Positions 21,970-33,850 of a stretch of DNA of 64,000 bases are shown one piece after another. Position numbers and translations under genes: made by a program. Position 1 is the stretch's first letter; each line of letters begins with the position of its first letter. This DNA is from Romanomermis culicivorax (lineage: Eukaryota > Nematoda > Enoplea > Mermithida > Mermithidae), in the NCBI GenBank assembly GCA_963922205.1, contig CAWUHX010000146.1, positions 372,001-436,000 on the forward strand. The letters are read 5' to 3'. The notes under the pieces are model-generated. The model searched no databases. It saw only the letters and a program-made list of their open reading frames with translations, and was not told the DNA's origin.

Positions 21970-22679
21970 GCCTTTTTTGACCTGACATACAGTGGGGAAA
22001 TAGATCTTTTACAAATTACGAGTCAGATCGAAGATGGTACGGTAAACCAGTTCCGTACAAGAATATTTTTTGTCGAAAAAAGACTGAGATGACGTGAACT
22101 TTCGCCCATGCAGGTTTCTTATCAGTTGTCAAAAATTAAATGGCAGGTTTAGATAAGAATGCTTAAATGTTACACGGAAAATCTGAGCTGCTTACTAACG
22201 TAAGCATAAAAAAATGTTGATAAACTATAAACAAGGAAAATAAGAACAATGAAAGTTAACTATAAAATAAGCAAATAAATCGAAACATAGACGGTCACAA
22301 TGTTTCGAAACACTAATTCGATGTTCGATGAATATGAACAATCTAGTGGGTCTCATTCCTGAACAGCGAAACTCATATGGGCGATTCAAAAGAGTGGCTC
22401 TCAAAAGATCGAAATCGACTGAGGGCGATTCTCAGAAGGGTGTATGTAAATGAGCAAGATTGAAATTGCCGCATTTCAATGCATCAATACGCTAGAAAGG
22501 AATGAGAAAAAAATATTTTCCACATATAATGCAATTGTTTCGAAAATTAGACATGGAGCTCATATTTAGTGAAATTGAGTTCTGCCAACAACTAGCCAAT
22601 TTTTTAGATCAAGAATTAAAAATTTAAATTATCGATCAAAACAGTTGGCAGCCTTTCTGTAGATTTAACACACTAGCAG
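21970..22679. other. Region upstream of FOXRED2, promoter presumably here
   Basis: This ~700-bp stretch precedes the FOXRED2 start codon on the minus strand. No TATA box or other promoter element could be assigned with confidence. Confidence 0.4.
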
Positions 22680-24440
22680 TATATGAATTTTGAATATTTT
22701 CTATAGGCAACCAGGAGACATCGTGATCTATCGACTGCATGGAGAAATTTTCGGTCGTTTTTAGCTTTCACATTAGTGTAGTCATTCTTGTGGAAAAATA
22801 GCTTTTTCAACCTTTTTACCATTTCATTTTTGACATTTTAAAACTCTTTAAAAGTGTGAAATGCAAAATACAGAAAACAATCTATACCACATTATAAAGC
22901 ATTGTAATGCGCATCTAATGAATGGTCAATGATGAAGTTACTTCACGCCTAAGCATAAATCTCAAGTCTCTTAAATAGACAGAAAAATTCTAAAAAATGC
23001 AAAACCAAACTTTGTAGTTCTGTAGCTGTGCGAATTATATTTTTTATGCAATATGAGAATGACTAACTTTAATATTCAATACACGAAAGTTATCCTGATG
23101 CCACATTTGTAAAATTTATCTAGCTGTGATTCTTGTACAATGGAGGTCGCAAATCAGAAAACGCAATCATAAGATGGTGTTCAAACTCTAAGAGGCGCGA
23201 CCCCCTTGCAGTACATGAATTTTTGTAATTTTTTGTCGGCATGTAGAAGACATCGTGAATATCTATGGTAAGGGGAAATTTTTGGTGCTTCTGAGCTTTA
23301 GCAGTAGATATGGTAATTTTTGTAGGAAAATGGCAATTTTTGCTCTAAAAATTTGATGTTTTGCGCTCCGCTGTATTATTGATACACTTATAAATCCTAC
23401 AGTAAACTGTAGGCCATTCATTCACATAATATCATGTAAGCTTACAGAATACGATGTCTGACGCACCTAAACCTGCAAAAGTTTAAATAAGTGTATATAT
23501 CAAAAATTGGAAAAATCAAAAATTTTCAACTGTTGTCCCACTGTCGCTATGCTAGTTTAGATTTTTAGACAAAATGAATGTTTTTTTGTTGCTAACGCAT
23601 CAAGTTATATCGAATAAGTGATTCTCAGGTGGGGTTAATTTTTTACTTATGACAACAAACTGAATTTTACCAAAAATCGTGTCTGAAAACGTCCTGCTAG
23701 ACGAATAAAACGAAAAGATGTGGGTCGAATAGCTGGAATTCACGAAAGTTGTGCAACAGGGTGTCTCGGAAGAGATGCAAAAAATTCCTCTCGTCAATAA
23801 TTTTTATTTCAAAATATCGAAGCTGCTAGTTTAATTTCGCAAAATAAATGCCTACTGCCTGACCGGCTTATGTAATAACATGTGAGAAAGTTCACATAAG
23901 TTGAAGGCACCATTTTTCATCCCAGGTGATGTCGGCCAGATTAAAATAAAGTAAATAATAGTCGAGTGTAGTGCCTTTTCCATAAAGCAAAGGGTATCGG
24001 AAAAAACGCTTGCCGTTTTCATGTTTGTGGGTTTAAACAATACTCGATTTTTGAAATTAATGAAAATTCCCAAAAAGTTTGAGATCTCATTTGCACAATA
24101 TCGTTCAGCAACGATGAAATTTCAGTTCAATTTGCATACCGAACACGGTATGCAAATTGAACTGAAATTTTAACACAATTTTTTTTTAAGCAAGTGCCTT
24201 CGGAAACGTAGAAAAAATTCTGTGGCATAGTCGTATTATGTGAAGGTGCTCGGAAAGGGTTACAAATGGCTTTTGGCCCTTTTCCACCTCTTTTTTGACA
24301 CTTTGAAATAGTGTGAAAAGTGTAAAGTACGAGATAAGAAAAATAGTTTCATACCAAATCACAGAGAATGGTCTGCAGCATATGATAAATGTTTTACTAA
24401 AGAGATATGTCTTTTCAGCGCTTTGATCACGTACACATAT
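22680..24440. repeat. Three diverged copies of a ~250-bp repeat
   Basis: Copies at about 22,680-22,960 and 23,200-23,470 share 'gcagtaNatgaattt', 'gacatcgtgaatatctat' and 'gaaatttttggt'. A third at about 24,190-24,440 shares the second half ('ttttgacactttgaaatagtgtg' type). The matches are patchy. Confidence 0.5.
24117..24170. repeat. Perfect 24-bp inverted repeat with a 6-base loop
   Basis: The left arm (24,117-24,140) includes 'cagttcaatttgcatacc' and is matched exactly by the right arm (24,147-24,170) around the loop gaacac. No promoter, terminator or gene context explains it. Confidence 0.95.
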
Positions 24441-24519
24441 CATAAGATGTTTTGAAAAATCTCAAAGCTTGAAACATTGTACCTCTGGGCGAATTTTGAC
24501 TTTCATCATAGCTGAAGCA

Positions 24520-25600
24520 ATAGCGTCAACCTATGATAAACTTGGACCCCAAGGTTGATGTCCCCTCTTAGAGCAAAACGGTAAGTGCTAGAACGTTGGG
24601 GTTTGTTTCGAAATTTTGGGCATTGGAGCAAACTATGGGATGCCTTATATCATTTCGCCTCCATCGGCATGTGGTGCTCGGTGTCAATTACATGCAAAAA
24701 ACGTATTTTTTAAGGTCCCCCAGTTCCACCAGGCCCCACAGTGGGCGTGCCATATCCAAGCTCCATACTCCGGCCTAAGTAACTTGAGGTTGCATCTCAA
24801 ATGAGTTTTTTCATTTTTTAAAATATGGCCTCAATTCAATTATACCGTGGTCCAAAGTCCCGAGAACCGCGGGCAATTGCTTCAAAAAAATATTTGTTTG
24901 CAGTAATGCTCCACGGTGCCAGAATTTTTTGCAATTTCAATCGAAGCGATGGTGTAATTGGGATTTTCGGGGTGCAATAGTTTTCGATCATGATAAATTC
25001 AATGGACGCGGTTACTTTACACAAAAAAAAATAGCCATGAATGTAAACAAATGTATTTCCAGGATTTTTAGGTGGAAGAAACTTCTGACCATGGGGAATT
25101 CAATGGACACAGTCACTTTACACAAAAAATGTTCTGAGTGAAAACAAAGGTATTTCTGTGATTTTTGGGTTGAACGGTTTTTGATCATGGGGAATTTCAC
25201 AACATGTTTTAAGTGCTATGCAGTTTACACATCTTTTGCTTTTACGGAAAGTGAGAATTTGTAGCTTTAGATTGTTTTTTATTGTTTCTTTGATGTGGAA
25301 AATGGCCAAATTTCAAACATCGATGTGCTTCAATGAAAGTTTTCATGCATGGTTAACGCCCACTAAAAGGGGGTGGAATAGTTTATTTGGAAAATGCCCC
25401 GATAGGGCAGAAAAAAGAAAATATACTTGCTTGGATAGTTGCCAAGCCAGAAAAAGAAGTGGACTAGGTTTTTGGAAACTGGTGTGAGTTGAAAAATTCA
25501 ATTTTCTAATATTGGATTTTCATTCTTCCTAATTAAAAATTTTCTATATCGGTGAAAAAGTATATTTTGCAGCTGAGCGCATCAACACATCTTCTAACCA
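24520..25600 (+). mobile_element. Composite repeat family: head, short satellite, tail (copy 1)
   Basis: A head (~24,520-24,850) shares 'tggtgctcggtg' and 'acatgcaaaaaacg' with 57,560-57,790 in inverted orientation. Next come two to three ~98-bp satellite units (24,990-25,210, with 'aatggacgcggttactttac'). The tail (25,220-25,600) contains 'aaatgccccgatagggcag'. The same satellite-tail order occurs on the other strand at 63.23-64.0 kb. This order suggests one transposable unit. Class is undecided; a Helitron-like non-autonomous element with internal satellite is one option. Confidence 0.6.
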
Positions 25601-26075
25601 TACATGTGCAACTCCAAAATTATGAGTGTTGTAGTGTGAAATCTGACACACTCGTGTCAGTTTCAGAAGATGCCTGCTAGTACAACACGTCCAACCATGC
25701 TCGACCTGGCCCAACATGATGGTTACTGTAGAACTCGATTCTGTGATTTAGTTAGTAGAATTGTGGCCGGTCCCATCTTTTATATTATAATTATTATTTT
25801 CGCCTGTACATCAGTCGCCTTATTTTTATAATAGTAAGTTGTCTCGTTCTTGGAAGGGGCGATTTAGAGGTAAGTTTTATAAATAAATGTTTACTTGGAA
25901 AATCGTCGTATTTGTGTTCTAAAGTGTGTTACCTAGTCTGGCTAATCTTAGTCAGGCTTCTCTTGAGCAGGTAAGATTTCTGTTCTTGACTTCTCACCCC
26001 TGACCGAGGAGTCATTCCAAAATTTTAGACAGGCGCAGGGAAGCACTGGCATTAAGGTCGAATCCTGGCTATCTC

Positions 26076-26389
26076 TGTTGTGTGGGTCAGTAGGTTTATC
26101 CTCTACTGGCGGCCCACACATATTATGATGTGGTTGTTGAGGTATCCATTACGATGGCCGATTAACATAATTTATTTGTATATACAAAGGATGGTAAATA
26201 AAGACGGAAAAGAGACAAATGAATAGTTGGCCAAAGACCCAACTATTTATACACGAAAAAGACGCACATATAAAATTTACATAGCCCGTGGTGGGCCAAA
26301 AATAACACACGATAATATGTGGGCAAAATTTTCCTGCCCAAAAACTATATGCACGTTCACCAACATGATGTGCACATGTAAACACATCA
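26076..26389 (-). repeat. 3' LTR of the gypsy element
   Basis: 314 bp, TG...CA, abutting TSD ATCTC at 26,071-26,075. Differences from the other LTR are mostly transitions. Confidence 0.97.
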
Positions 26390-26403
26390 CTGCTCCCTTC
26401 TTG
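26390..26403 (-). other. Polypurine tract of the gypsy element
   Basis: The minus strand reads AAGAAGGGAGCAG immediately before the 3' LTR start TGATG, where plus-strand priming is expected. Confidence 0.85.
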
Positions 26404-26657
26404 AAATGTCTTCAACCGGGCGAAAATCGTCGGGGAGCATGGTGGCTGGTTGAACATGTCAAGTGTCATAATTCGGGATTTGGTTTGGTATTATCATCGG
26501 CCGGAATGTTCAATACCATCGGCGAATAATATTTTGGCATGTGTCGCGCATTCCAGATGTTGCCATTGGAAAGTTTGAAAACATAATTGCTGATAAGGTC
26601 GATGACTTTGATAACATCCAAGTAAGGCCACTTCCCCTTCTTTATAACGCTGGCTGG

Positions 26658-27502
26658 TCATCGGACGCAGACTTTATCCCCAATATTGAACAATGGATTT
26701 GGATGACAAGGTATCTGTTGCTTCAGTTGATGTTTTTCCTCAAAGCGAACGTTTTGTCTCGCCTTTTTTAGTTGTGGCCTGGCAGGCTCACTGATGCTTT
26801 GACATGGCTCAAAGGGTAGGTGGGCGCATTGATTGAACATTATTTCTGTCGGTAACAATGTTTCGGGATTTGGACGTTCCGCACAGAATCGAGCCAATAG
26901 TTCAGTTATCCCTGCAGCAAAAGGTGTATTTGAGGTAGCCATTGCCTGCACATGGAATTTTAGCGATCGATTGAACACTTCGACTTTGCCATTTGACTGT
27001 GGGTGGTAAACGGGTGTCACATGATGCTGTATGTCGCGCTTTGAGAGGAATTCAGTGAATGCATCCAATCCATATTCGGGCCCATTGTCTGAAACAAGAA
27101 TGGCGAGATTACCATATTGAGCAAAGGGTTCAGTTAAGAATTCGATCGTCCTTTCAGCGGTGTGGTCAGGGCACAATTGAACTTGGGGGAAACCGGAGAG
27201 GTAATCGATGACAACAATTGCAAATTGATTTTGATATGGTGCCATTGCAAATGGTCCAGTGACGTCAATTGCAATTTTCTCCCAGGGGCTTTCGGTAGCG
27301 GCAATGAATCGGTTGGAATCGTCAATCCTGGGTTCGACTTTGCAGAATCTTGGCAACCTTGACAATGGCGGATTGTCTCTTCAATGTTGGCGGAAATACT
27401 GGGCCACGAATACGTTTCACGTAACTTGATTTTGGCTCTGATGATGCTGGGATGTCCTTCGTGCGCTTTGTTCATCTGTTGCCTGCGTAACTTTGATGGC
27501 AT
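26658..27502 (-). pseudogene. Integrase of the gypsy element
   Basis: The zinc-binding N-terminus has His-x2-His (HEGH) and Cys-x2-Cys (CQGC). A frame change follows near 27,365. The core keeps D in AIDVTGP, D in LVSDNGPEY, and E in GKVEVFNR exactly 35 residues after the second D (D35E). A downstream FNIGDKVCVR resembles the usual C-terminal turn. The catalytic triad is intact, unlike the RT. Confidence 0.93.
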
Positions 27503-27820
27503 GACAATTGGATCAGCTTTGAGCAGTAATCCTTGATCAACTGCTAAATTGTCTCAAACAATGTAATATGAAGTGAGGTATCCATCCTGGCCATGGTTGG
27601 CCTTCCAACCACATTTGTTGACCAATTTGATCACGAGGCACAAGACATTGTCCTTGGAGGTAGCTGTTCGAAATTTCATGAGTGAGAAGTTTTCTGCAAA
27701 GATTGAATTGACTTTTGTAGGCGGTGGTTGCAGCAACCGTGAAAGCATGTCGGGGATGACATTGTCTGACCCAGGCTTGTGTTGAATATCACAGTGGAAC
27801 TCAGCTAGTTGGGCATGCCA

Positions 27821-28170
27821 TCATCGATCAAATTTGTGGGCTTTGCATCCACTACTGGATTGTGCCAATATTGGAACAAGGTCTTGGTGATCAGTGATCA
27901 GCATAAACTTTCGGCCTAGCAAAAAGTTAGAAAAATGTTCACAGGCCCAAACACAACCTAGAGCTTCGTGTTTGTTTGTGGCGTAAACTGGTTCCTGGTG
28001 GGTAAGCATTTTGCTGGCGAATGCAATCAGCACTAATTGTCCTCAAGCTATCTGTGACAAGCAGGCACCGAGACCAATGTTGGATGCATCGGTGGCTAAA
28101 ATAGTCGGACAATCAGGATCAAATATTGGGAGTTGTAAATCGTTCGTTAGCAGCAATTTCAACTTGTTAA
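27821..28170 (-). pseudogene. RNase H domain of the gypsy element
   Basis: FNKLKLLLTND, then FDPDCPTILATDASNIGLGA (with the first catalytic Asp), then after a stop and frame change IAFASKMLTHQE, HEALGCVWACEHFSNFLLGRKF and ITDHQDLVPIL. This is the usual Ty3/gypsy RNase H order. The frame is broken between 28,043 and 28,033. Confidence 0.9.
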
Positions 28171-29005
28171 ATGGGGTTGTACATTCATCACTCCATTCAA
28201 ACTTGATTTTCTCAGACGTACGGTCAATTGCTGGAGCGGCTCCGCATGGTCGGGAAGATGTGGCCAAAATTCGTGGAGCCAGCTGATGGATCCCAGGAAA
28301 CTGCGGATGTCTATGATTGACTGTGGGATCCGCACGTTTGGGATCGCATCGAGGCTCTTTGGGTCGGGCTTGATGCCGGTACTCGATATCAGATGTCTTA
28401 GGAATGGAACATTGGTGATGGCGAATTGACATTTTGCAACATTGAGACGAAAATCTTTGTCACTGAGGCATTGCAGCAGGGCTCGTACTCGTCCATTGAG
28501 TTGGGTGGCCATGGAACTGAACACCAATATGTTGTTGAGGTAGCTAAAACACCCTTCACATCCCTCAAGTGTTTGCAAGACAAGGGGCTGGAATACAGAT
28601 GCGGCATCCATCAATCCCATTGGCAAGCGTTTGTACTGGAACAAATCATATGGCTTAATTGTCGATGTAAGCGGACAAGACTCCGGCGCCAATACGATGT
28701 GGAAATACCCCTTTGACAAGTCGAGCTTGGTGAACATCCTGGGTCCTTGCAACTGCATGTACAAATTGTTGATTCGTGGCAGTGGATGGTGTTCTGGAAC
28801 AACAAAGTTATTAGGAGGCGAGAAATCGGTCGTAATTCGAATTCTGCCATCAGGCTTCGGAACTGTAACAAGGTTGAGGGCCCATGCGCTGGACGTTGTA
28901 ACTTGTTCCCAAATGTCGTGGGTGATCATTTGTTCGACCTCTTTCTCAACTGCTGCATGGCGAGCGATCAGAATTTGTCTGACTGGTCGAGCTATGGGAA
29001 TGGCA
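28159..29005 (-). pseudogene. Reverse transcriptase domain, catalytic aspartates lost
   Basis: Open for 256 codons from 28,929, with RT N-terminal sequence (EKEVEQMITHDIW) reading in from about 29,005. Conserved blocks are VPKPDGRIR, FTKLDLSKGYFHI and FQYKRLPMGLMDAASVFQ. The palm motif is normally Tyr-x-Asp-Asp; here it is Tyr-Leu-Asn-Asn (28,531-28,542), each change a single G-to-A. The enzyme should be dead. Confidence 0.93.
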
Positions 29006-29186
29006 TCGTCTGTAAGCGTAATGCAATGCTTAAAGTCCGGAAACTTTTCATGCCCTTGGCCATGAGTTTCACGAAGTCCCAGGTAATATTGCTGAGGTAT
29101 CTGTGACTTGCCGCAGGCATACTTTGCACTGGCTGGACTGCAGCAGCTGGTGGTGTTGAATCAATGGGTTGGACAAAGTTGCTTTG

Positions 29187-29470
29187 TCATGTGGCTCCAT
29201 CAATGACCAATTGTAGCGCCTCGATTAAATCGGTACCCCAGGTTGCAATTTTGATTGTATCAAGAACAAGTAGAGTTACCTTCACTCGGCAACTATTGTA
29301 TTCGATTGTCACAGTAAACTGTCCTCTTAGACCAGCAATTTTCGTATTATTAAAGCTAAATAATCGAGCGTTCGATTTGCTGAGTGGCCTTCCAATCCAT
29401 TTCGTGTAAAGCAAGTGTGGTAACAATGTGGCTTTGGCTCCCGAATCAACAATACTGCTGGCCTAACAGT
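29187..29470 (-). pseudogene. Aspartic protease domain of the gypsy element
   Basis: The minus-strand frame reads SSIVDSGAKATLLP; the DSGA at about 29,439-29,447 is the retropepsin active-site motif. It then continues through KIAGLRGQFTVTIEYN to LLVLDTIKIATWGTDLIE. Retropepsin usually has an (I/L)LGxD motif at that last position, and here it reads WGTD. No continuous frame links it with gag or RT. Confidence 0.8.
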
Positions 29471-29600
29471 CTTTTCAATTCAGATGGATAACACGGAATG
29501 TACATTTGTAGGAGGCAGCGGCATTCTTCATAACACTTCATAAGTGGATCTTCTTGATGGCTTTTCCCTCATGACTTGATCGAGTTGACTTGCCTTGACA

Positions 29601-30639
29601 TCACTGGCAATACTTTGCAAAATTTCCTGTGCTACCACAATCGTAACATTTGCTGTTCTTTGCTTTGCAATTGGGCGATAAATATGTATGATGTGTCAAA
29701 CCGCAGCCTCGGCAATGCTTTGACCTCCTAGGTGATTGTGGTAGCTTTGATTGATTCAGGGATTGATCTCGACCAGGATTGAGGTATCTGTCGCTGTTGC
29801 AACAACTATTATTGCGGATGGCATAGACATCATTCAAACTCCCACGGATGGTGGTAGATAAACTTTCGGCACTTTCTGCAGCCTGCATGATGTTCATGTA
29901 AAAATCCCGCGTGGCGGTGTGTGAGGAAAATAACCATTTTTGAGTGTCCTGCGAATAGCAATTTTGGGCAAGCATGTATGCGAGGTCAGTGTCCGTCTTG
30001 ATGTTGTCGTATTTACAATCCACTTGTAAAGTTCATAGCCGACTGAGGAATTCTGACGTTGATTTGTCCCTGCATTGCTTGCATGTTCGGAACCAGTAAA
30101 ACGCGATGGGTTGTGGTGTCAGCTGCTCGAACATTGGGACAATGGCATTGTAAAACTCATTGTGCAGCATCGTCCAGATCTGACCCATGGCTGGTGAATG
30201 TTCGAACTGTCAGATCGCCTCAGTTCCCAGATGCGCCTACATGATTCAGTTCTTTTCTGCATCCTTGAGTTTCTTGTTGACGGCACATTGGGCATCATTC
30301 AAGTCATACATGACGTGGAGTTGCTGCTTCCACGTGGATAGGCGTCGAATTTTGGTGGACGGGTGCTCCCACAGTGGCGTAACTGGTGGGATCGGGATGG
30401 GGACCATTTTTTGTCAAAATCGCCAAAAGTTCAAAATTTTTCGTTAAATTTCGAAAATTCGTAAATTCGGCCTTTAGCAGACGTCAGACGTCAAAATCGA
30501 GTCAAAATTTAGAATTGGAATCAAATTTTACCCCAGGAGAGTTGGCGTGTCGTAACATACAGTTGAGGGTCCATTGTACCCTCAGAGGTATCCATCAGTG
30601 TCCTGTATTGTACCCTTGGAGGTATTCGTCAGCATACCC
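29601..30639 (-). pseudogene. gag region of the gypsy element
   Basis: The last 140 codons (29,601-30,023) are open and end in two cysteine clusters. The first is CRGCGLTHHTYLSPNC. The second, CYDCGSTGNFAKYC, is a CCHC zinc knuckle (C-x2-C-x4-H-x4-C) with Asn in place of the His. Upstream, between 30,024 and the primer site, the frame is broken. Gag would form the particle and bind the element RNA. Confidence 0.8.
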
Positions 30640-30672
30640 TATCGTTCCGTTGACAAACTTTCAGCACCAATT
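30640..30672 (-). other. Likely primer-binding region of the gypsy element
   Basis: Directly inside the 5' LTR, after three bases (AAT), the minus strand reads TGGTGCTGAAAGTTTG. TGG is expected opposite a tRNA 3' CCA. I could not assign the tRNA. Confidence 0.5.
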
Positions 30673-30986
30673 TGTTGTGTGGGTCACTAGGTTTATCCTC
30701 TACTGGCAGCCCACACATACAATGATGTGGTTGTTGAGGTGTCCGTTACAATGGCCGATTAACATAATTTATTCGTATATACAAAGGACAATAAATATAG
30801 ACGGAAAAGAGAGGAATGAATAGTTGACCAAAGGCCCAACTATTTATACACGAAAAAGACGCACATATAAAATTTATATAGCCAGTGGTGGGCAAAAAAT
30901 AACATACAATAATATGTGGGCAAAGTTTTCCTGCCTAAAAACTATATGCACGTGCACCAACATGATGTGCATGTGCAAACACATCA
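30673..30986 (-). repeat. 5' LTR of the gypsy element
   Basis: Read in the element's direction it begins TGATGTGTTT and ends CCACACAACA. It is the same length as the other LTR. TSD ATCTC lies at 30,987. Confidence 0.97.
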
Positions 30987-31003
30987 ATCTCTCCTGCACA
31001 ACA

Positions 31004-31627
31004 ATTCCTCTTACCAATTTACCTTCTTCCTCCAACCCTACAGATTAAGAAGGAAATAAATCGGTCTGAGCGCCCAAAGGCCATTTTATTTATTTTTCAA
31101 ATAAAACATGAGGAGGGTACAGTTGATTGACTCCAGGTTTTTGATGTTATTTTGAGACAAAAATACAATAAAGTTGGCCAAAAGTTTCTTTTCACATGGA
31201 AAATTTTCCAATTTTAAAACTCTGAGGTATGATCCTCCATATCCCCCTTCCTCCTCGCACATGTGTGCTTCAAACTGCATAGAAATTTTTTACTAAATTT
31301 ACCTTCAATAAAACATGAATCAACTGTGGGAGATTAACAGGAGATTAACACATAAAATCCAGCCCAGTTTTAGAGAGCAAAAGTTACAGCACAATGTCTT
31401 CTTATAACTTAATAAATTGTGTGAACCAATTCCAAGCATTAAAATTGTGCAGATGAGGAAAAATCTGCAGTTGTGGCAATGTAATACAGGGGATATATAT
31501 TTAATATATAAGAGGATTGGTTGAAACAGGAGCTTTTCTTTTGTACATTTTATCCTGCTGGCCCATTTACAGATGGTGCCCAATTACTGTAGCGAGAGCT
31601 CAGTTGCACCAAACAAGTCTAAACTAG
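31004..31627. other. No gene recognised
   Basis: Chance ORFs only (up to 87 codons, both strands). Confidence 0.5.
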
Positions 31628-32180
31628 TGTAGTAGGGTGCCAATCATTGACAGTGTAAACTCATTCACACCGAACCATGGTTTGGAGTTCAAAGCTGTGA
31701 AAAGGTTGGCAACATCGAGGATTACACTGGTGGAAAAGGTTGTGATAAATTCATTCTTGTTTTTTGCTTTGGTCTTTAGTGGTCGTTTTTTTCTGTTGTC
31801 TGTCACCATGCTCTTAAGCCATTGTATTGTGTTGGCCTTTTCATCAGATACTAAATATTGTGAAACAGGGCGATTCGTTTGGTCAAGTTTTTGTACAATA
31901 AAATATAATCCTTTCTTCATCTATAACTAGAGTAGTAGTAAGGTTGTACAGACCAAGTATAGGTGCCATGTGCATTCCAAGTTTCGGCATACGAAAACCT
32001 TAAGTGATTGAGGGAAGTTCCATGGATTTGCGACACATCACTATTTACAAATCAGTCACTCTCTTGCATTTTATTTTCATTGCATAATTTCTGTTAGTCA
32101 CTCTGTGTGTCTCATCTTCCCTGCTTTTGGTATGCATGCACATTTAAATAAAATACGACAAATTTGTAACTATATTAGTT
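31628..32180 (+). repeat. Solo LTR, TGTAGTAGGG family (diverged)
   Basis: Begins TGTAGTAGGGTGCCAATC. It tracks the LTRs at 47,992 and 53,631 through 'gattacact', 'tgtgataaa', 'aataaaatataatcc' and 'agtagtagtaag' down to about 'cgacaaatttgt'. No internal retroelement sequence lies on either side. The right end is approximate. Confidence 0.75.
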
Positions 32181-33109
32181 CATTTAAAGGTTTAGAAAAA
32201 GCTGAAATCTATGAAAATCGCAAATTCTGAAATAATATCCAAATAGTTCTGAAAAATGGAAGATAATCACTTGCATCACTCTACTGCTATGGGTTACGAA
32301 AAAGGCTTTTACAAAAAATTAGTGAATCTGGAAGACCAAAATTTCGAAAATGTTGATTATTTCAAGGATTTGCCTGCCACATAGCAAACCTTAAGCAAGA
32401 ATTTATCGATATTCAATGAAATCACCAATATAATAATTTTGACCTTCCCCAAACTTCTACGCTACCAAAAGTGAGTTGCAATCTTTACCACTGAAAAACG
32501 TTGCAATCTTGATCACCAAAAATCATCAATAAATTAACACATAACATTAAATTCAATTTTCTAAAACTGAAAGTGAAAGAAGCTGCTGCTCAAAAATTGT
32601 TTGATAATGATGCATATATCGACGTAATCCAAAAATATGATGCTGAAATAATAAATTTCCGAGGCAACACTACAATGTTCAGTTCTTCAAAATCAATTTA
32701 TATGAATTCATATTTCTAAGCAGTGCAAGTGTTATTAATCATTAAAATGGGACACAAATTGGAGCAAGAGCTCAAAATCTTTAGGCTAGGCTTTTTTGCA
32801 AGCTTCTATCTGAACTGTGCATGTTTTTCTTTTTTGTTTTTTTTTAATACTTTTGCCTTTTTCGTTTTTTCATTTGTTTCACATTTTTTGCATTTTACAT
32901 TTTTAGAGAAGAGGGAAATTCAAAAGTAAAAAAGCAGTGATGCACACTACCATGTGGTGAAGTATGATGTGGCCTTTAGAATGCTATTGGTCTACCATTT
33001 CTATATATTTGAGTGAAGTCAGCCATCAGCATCATTGCATATAATTTCCATGTAGAAAAATTGTACTGTAGTTTTATAAAATTCTAGGGAAAGGACAAAA
33101 TGCACCAAG
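32181..33109. other. Intergenic; contains a repeat at 32,670-32,810
   Basis: A ~140-bp segment with 'agctcaaaatctttag' and 'ttttttgcaagct' recurs at 46,235-46,390 in the same orientation. No gene is seen. Confidence 0.55.
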
Positions 33110-33340
33110 CTACAAAATATACTTTTTCACAGACAGTGAAAGTTTTTTAATGCCAAAGAATGAAAATCCAATATTAAAAAAGTGGATTTTTAAACTTTCA
33201 CCCATGTTCCCAAGGCCTAGTCCATCCCTTTTTCTAGCTTGGCAACTATACTAGAAAGTATATTCTCTTTTTTCGGTCCCACCAGGGGATTTTCCAACAA
33301 ACTAGTACAAAATATATTCAAGAACAATACTCAAAATATA
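33110..33340 (-). repeat. ACTAGTTTATTAG module (copy 2)
   Basis: On the minus strand it starts ACTAGTTTGTTGGAAAATCC and matches the tail module of 25.4-25.6 kb and the 61.7 and 63.3 kb copies ('gttgccaagctagaaaaag', 'aaagtatattttg'). Confidence 0.75.
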
Positions 33341-33850
33341 AAACTGAACAATATACCTGATTTTCAGGTAAATTTAATTTTAAACTTTTCATAGTCAAAG
33401 TAACTTCTCAAAAATTGCATCTTAACAAAATGATGGAAGTAGTGGAACACAATCGTCCGATGATGAGGATGAGGCTCCGATTGATTGATGTAAGTTTACA
33501 TCTGAAAAGCTAAAAAACATTACTTCGAACCTATTACAGAAAGGTTTGGTTCCAGGAATATAATTTTGATCGAACACAAATGTTGTCAGCAGAATATCAC
33601 TTTGATTGTGTCTGAGTGAGGTATACCTCAAATCTGCAAGGCGATAAAATTTCCATTAGGTGCCTGCCCATACTCCGACTGCTTCACACACAATTAGTAC
33701 TATTCATCATCATGCACATCCTAAAAAAAGCTAATTTTCACTGTTCACTGTCAACATTGTGACATGCACAAAAAATGCAGTTATGCAACTACCTCAAAGA
33801 CTTTCTCCCTGAATTGACAACATAGTCATGGATTTAGATGGGAGTTGTAT

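Larger units (their letters stand above)
26071..30991 (-). mobile_element. Ty3/gypsy LTR retrotransposon, full structure, coding region mutated
   Basis: The element is 26,076-30,986 (4,911 bp), flanked by ATCTC at 26,071-26,075 and 30,987-30,991. Both LTRs are 314 bp and differ at about 27 sites by hand count. On the minus strand the order is LTR, primer site, gag, protease (DSGA), reverse transcriptase, RNase H, integrase, polypurine tract, LTR. That order with a 5-bp duplication is typical of Ty3/gypsy. Several frame breaks and altered catalytic residues mean it is no longer autonomous. Confidence 0.97.
25627..31003 (+). repeat. Possible solo LTR split by the gypsy insertion
   Basis: TGTTGTAGTGTG at 25,627 and CTGCACAACA ending at 31,003 would be the two ends of a ~460-bp LTR, once the gypsy element and one copy of its duplication are removed. 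An AATAAA lies at about 25,880 and the TGTTG...CAACA ends are inverted. I found no target duplication around it, so this stays tentative. Confidence 0.35.

Noticed and set aside
26227..30447. Plus-strand ORFs of up to 145 codons across the gypsy element
   Set aside because: They are antisense shadows of gag-pol; the minus strand carries all recognised domains.
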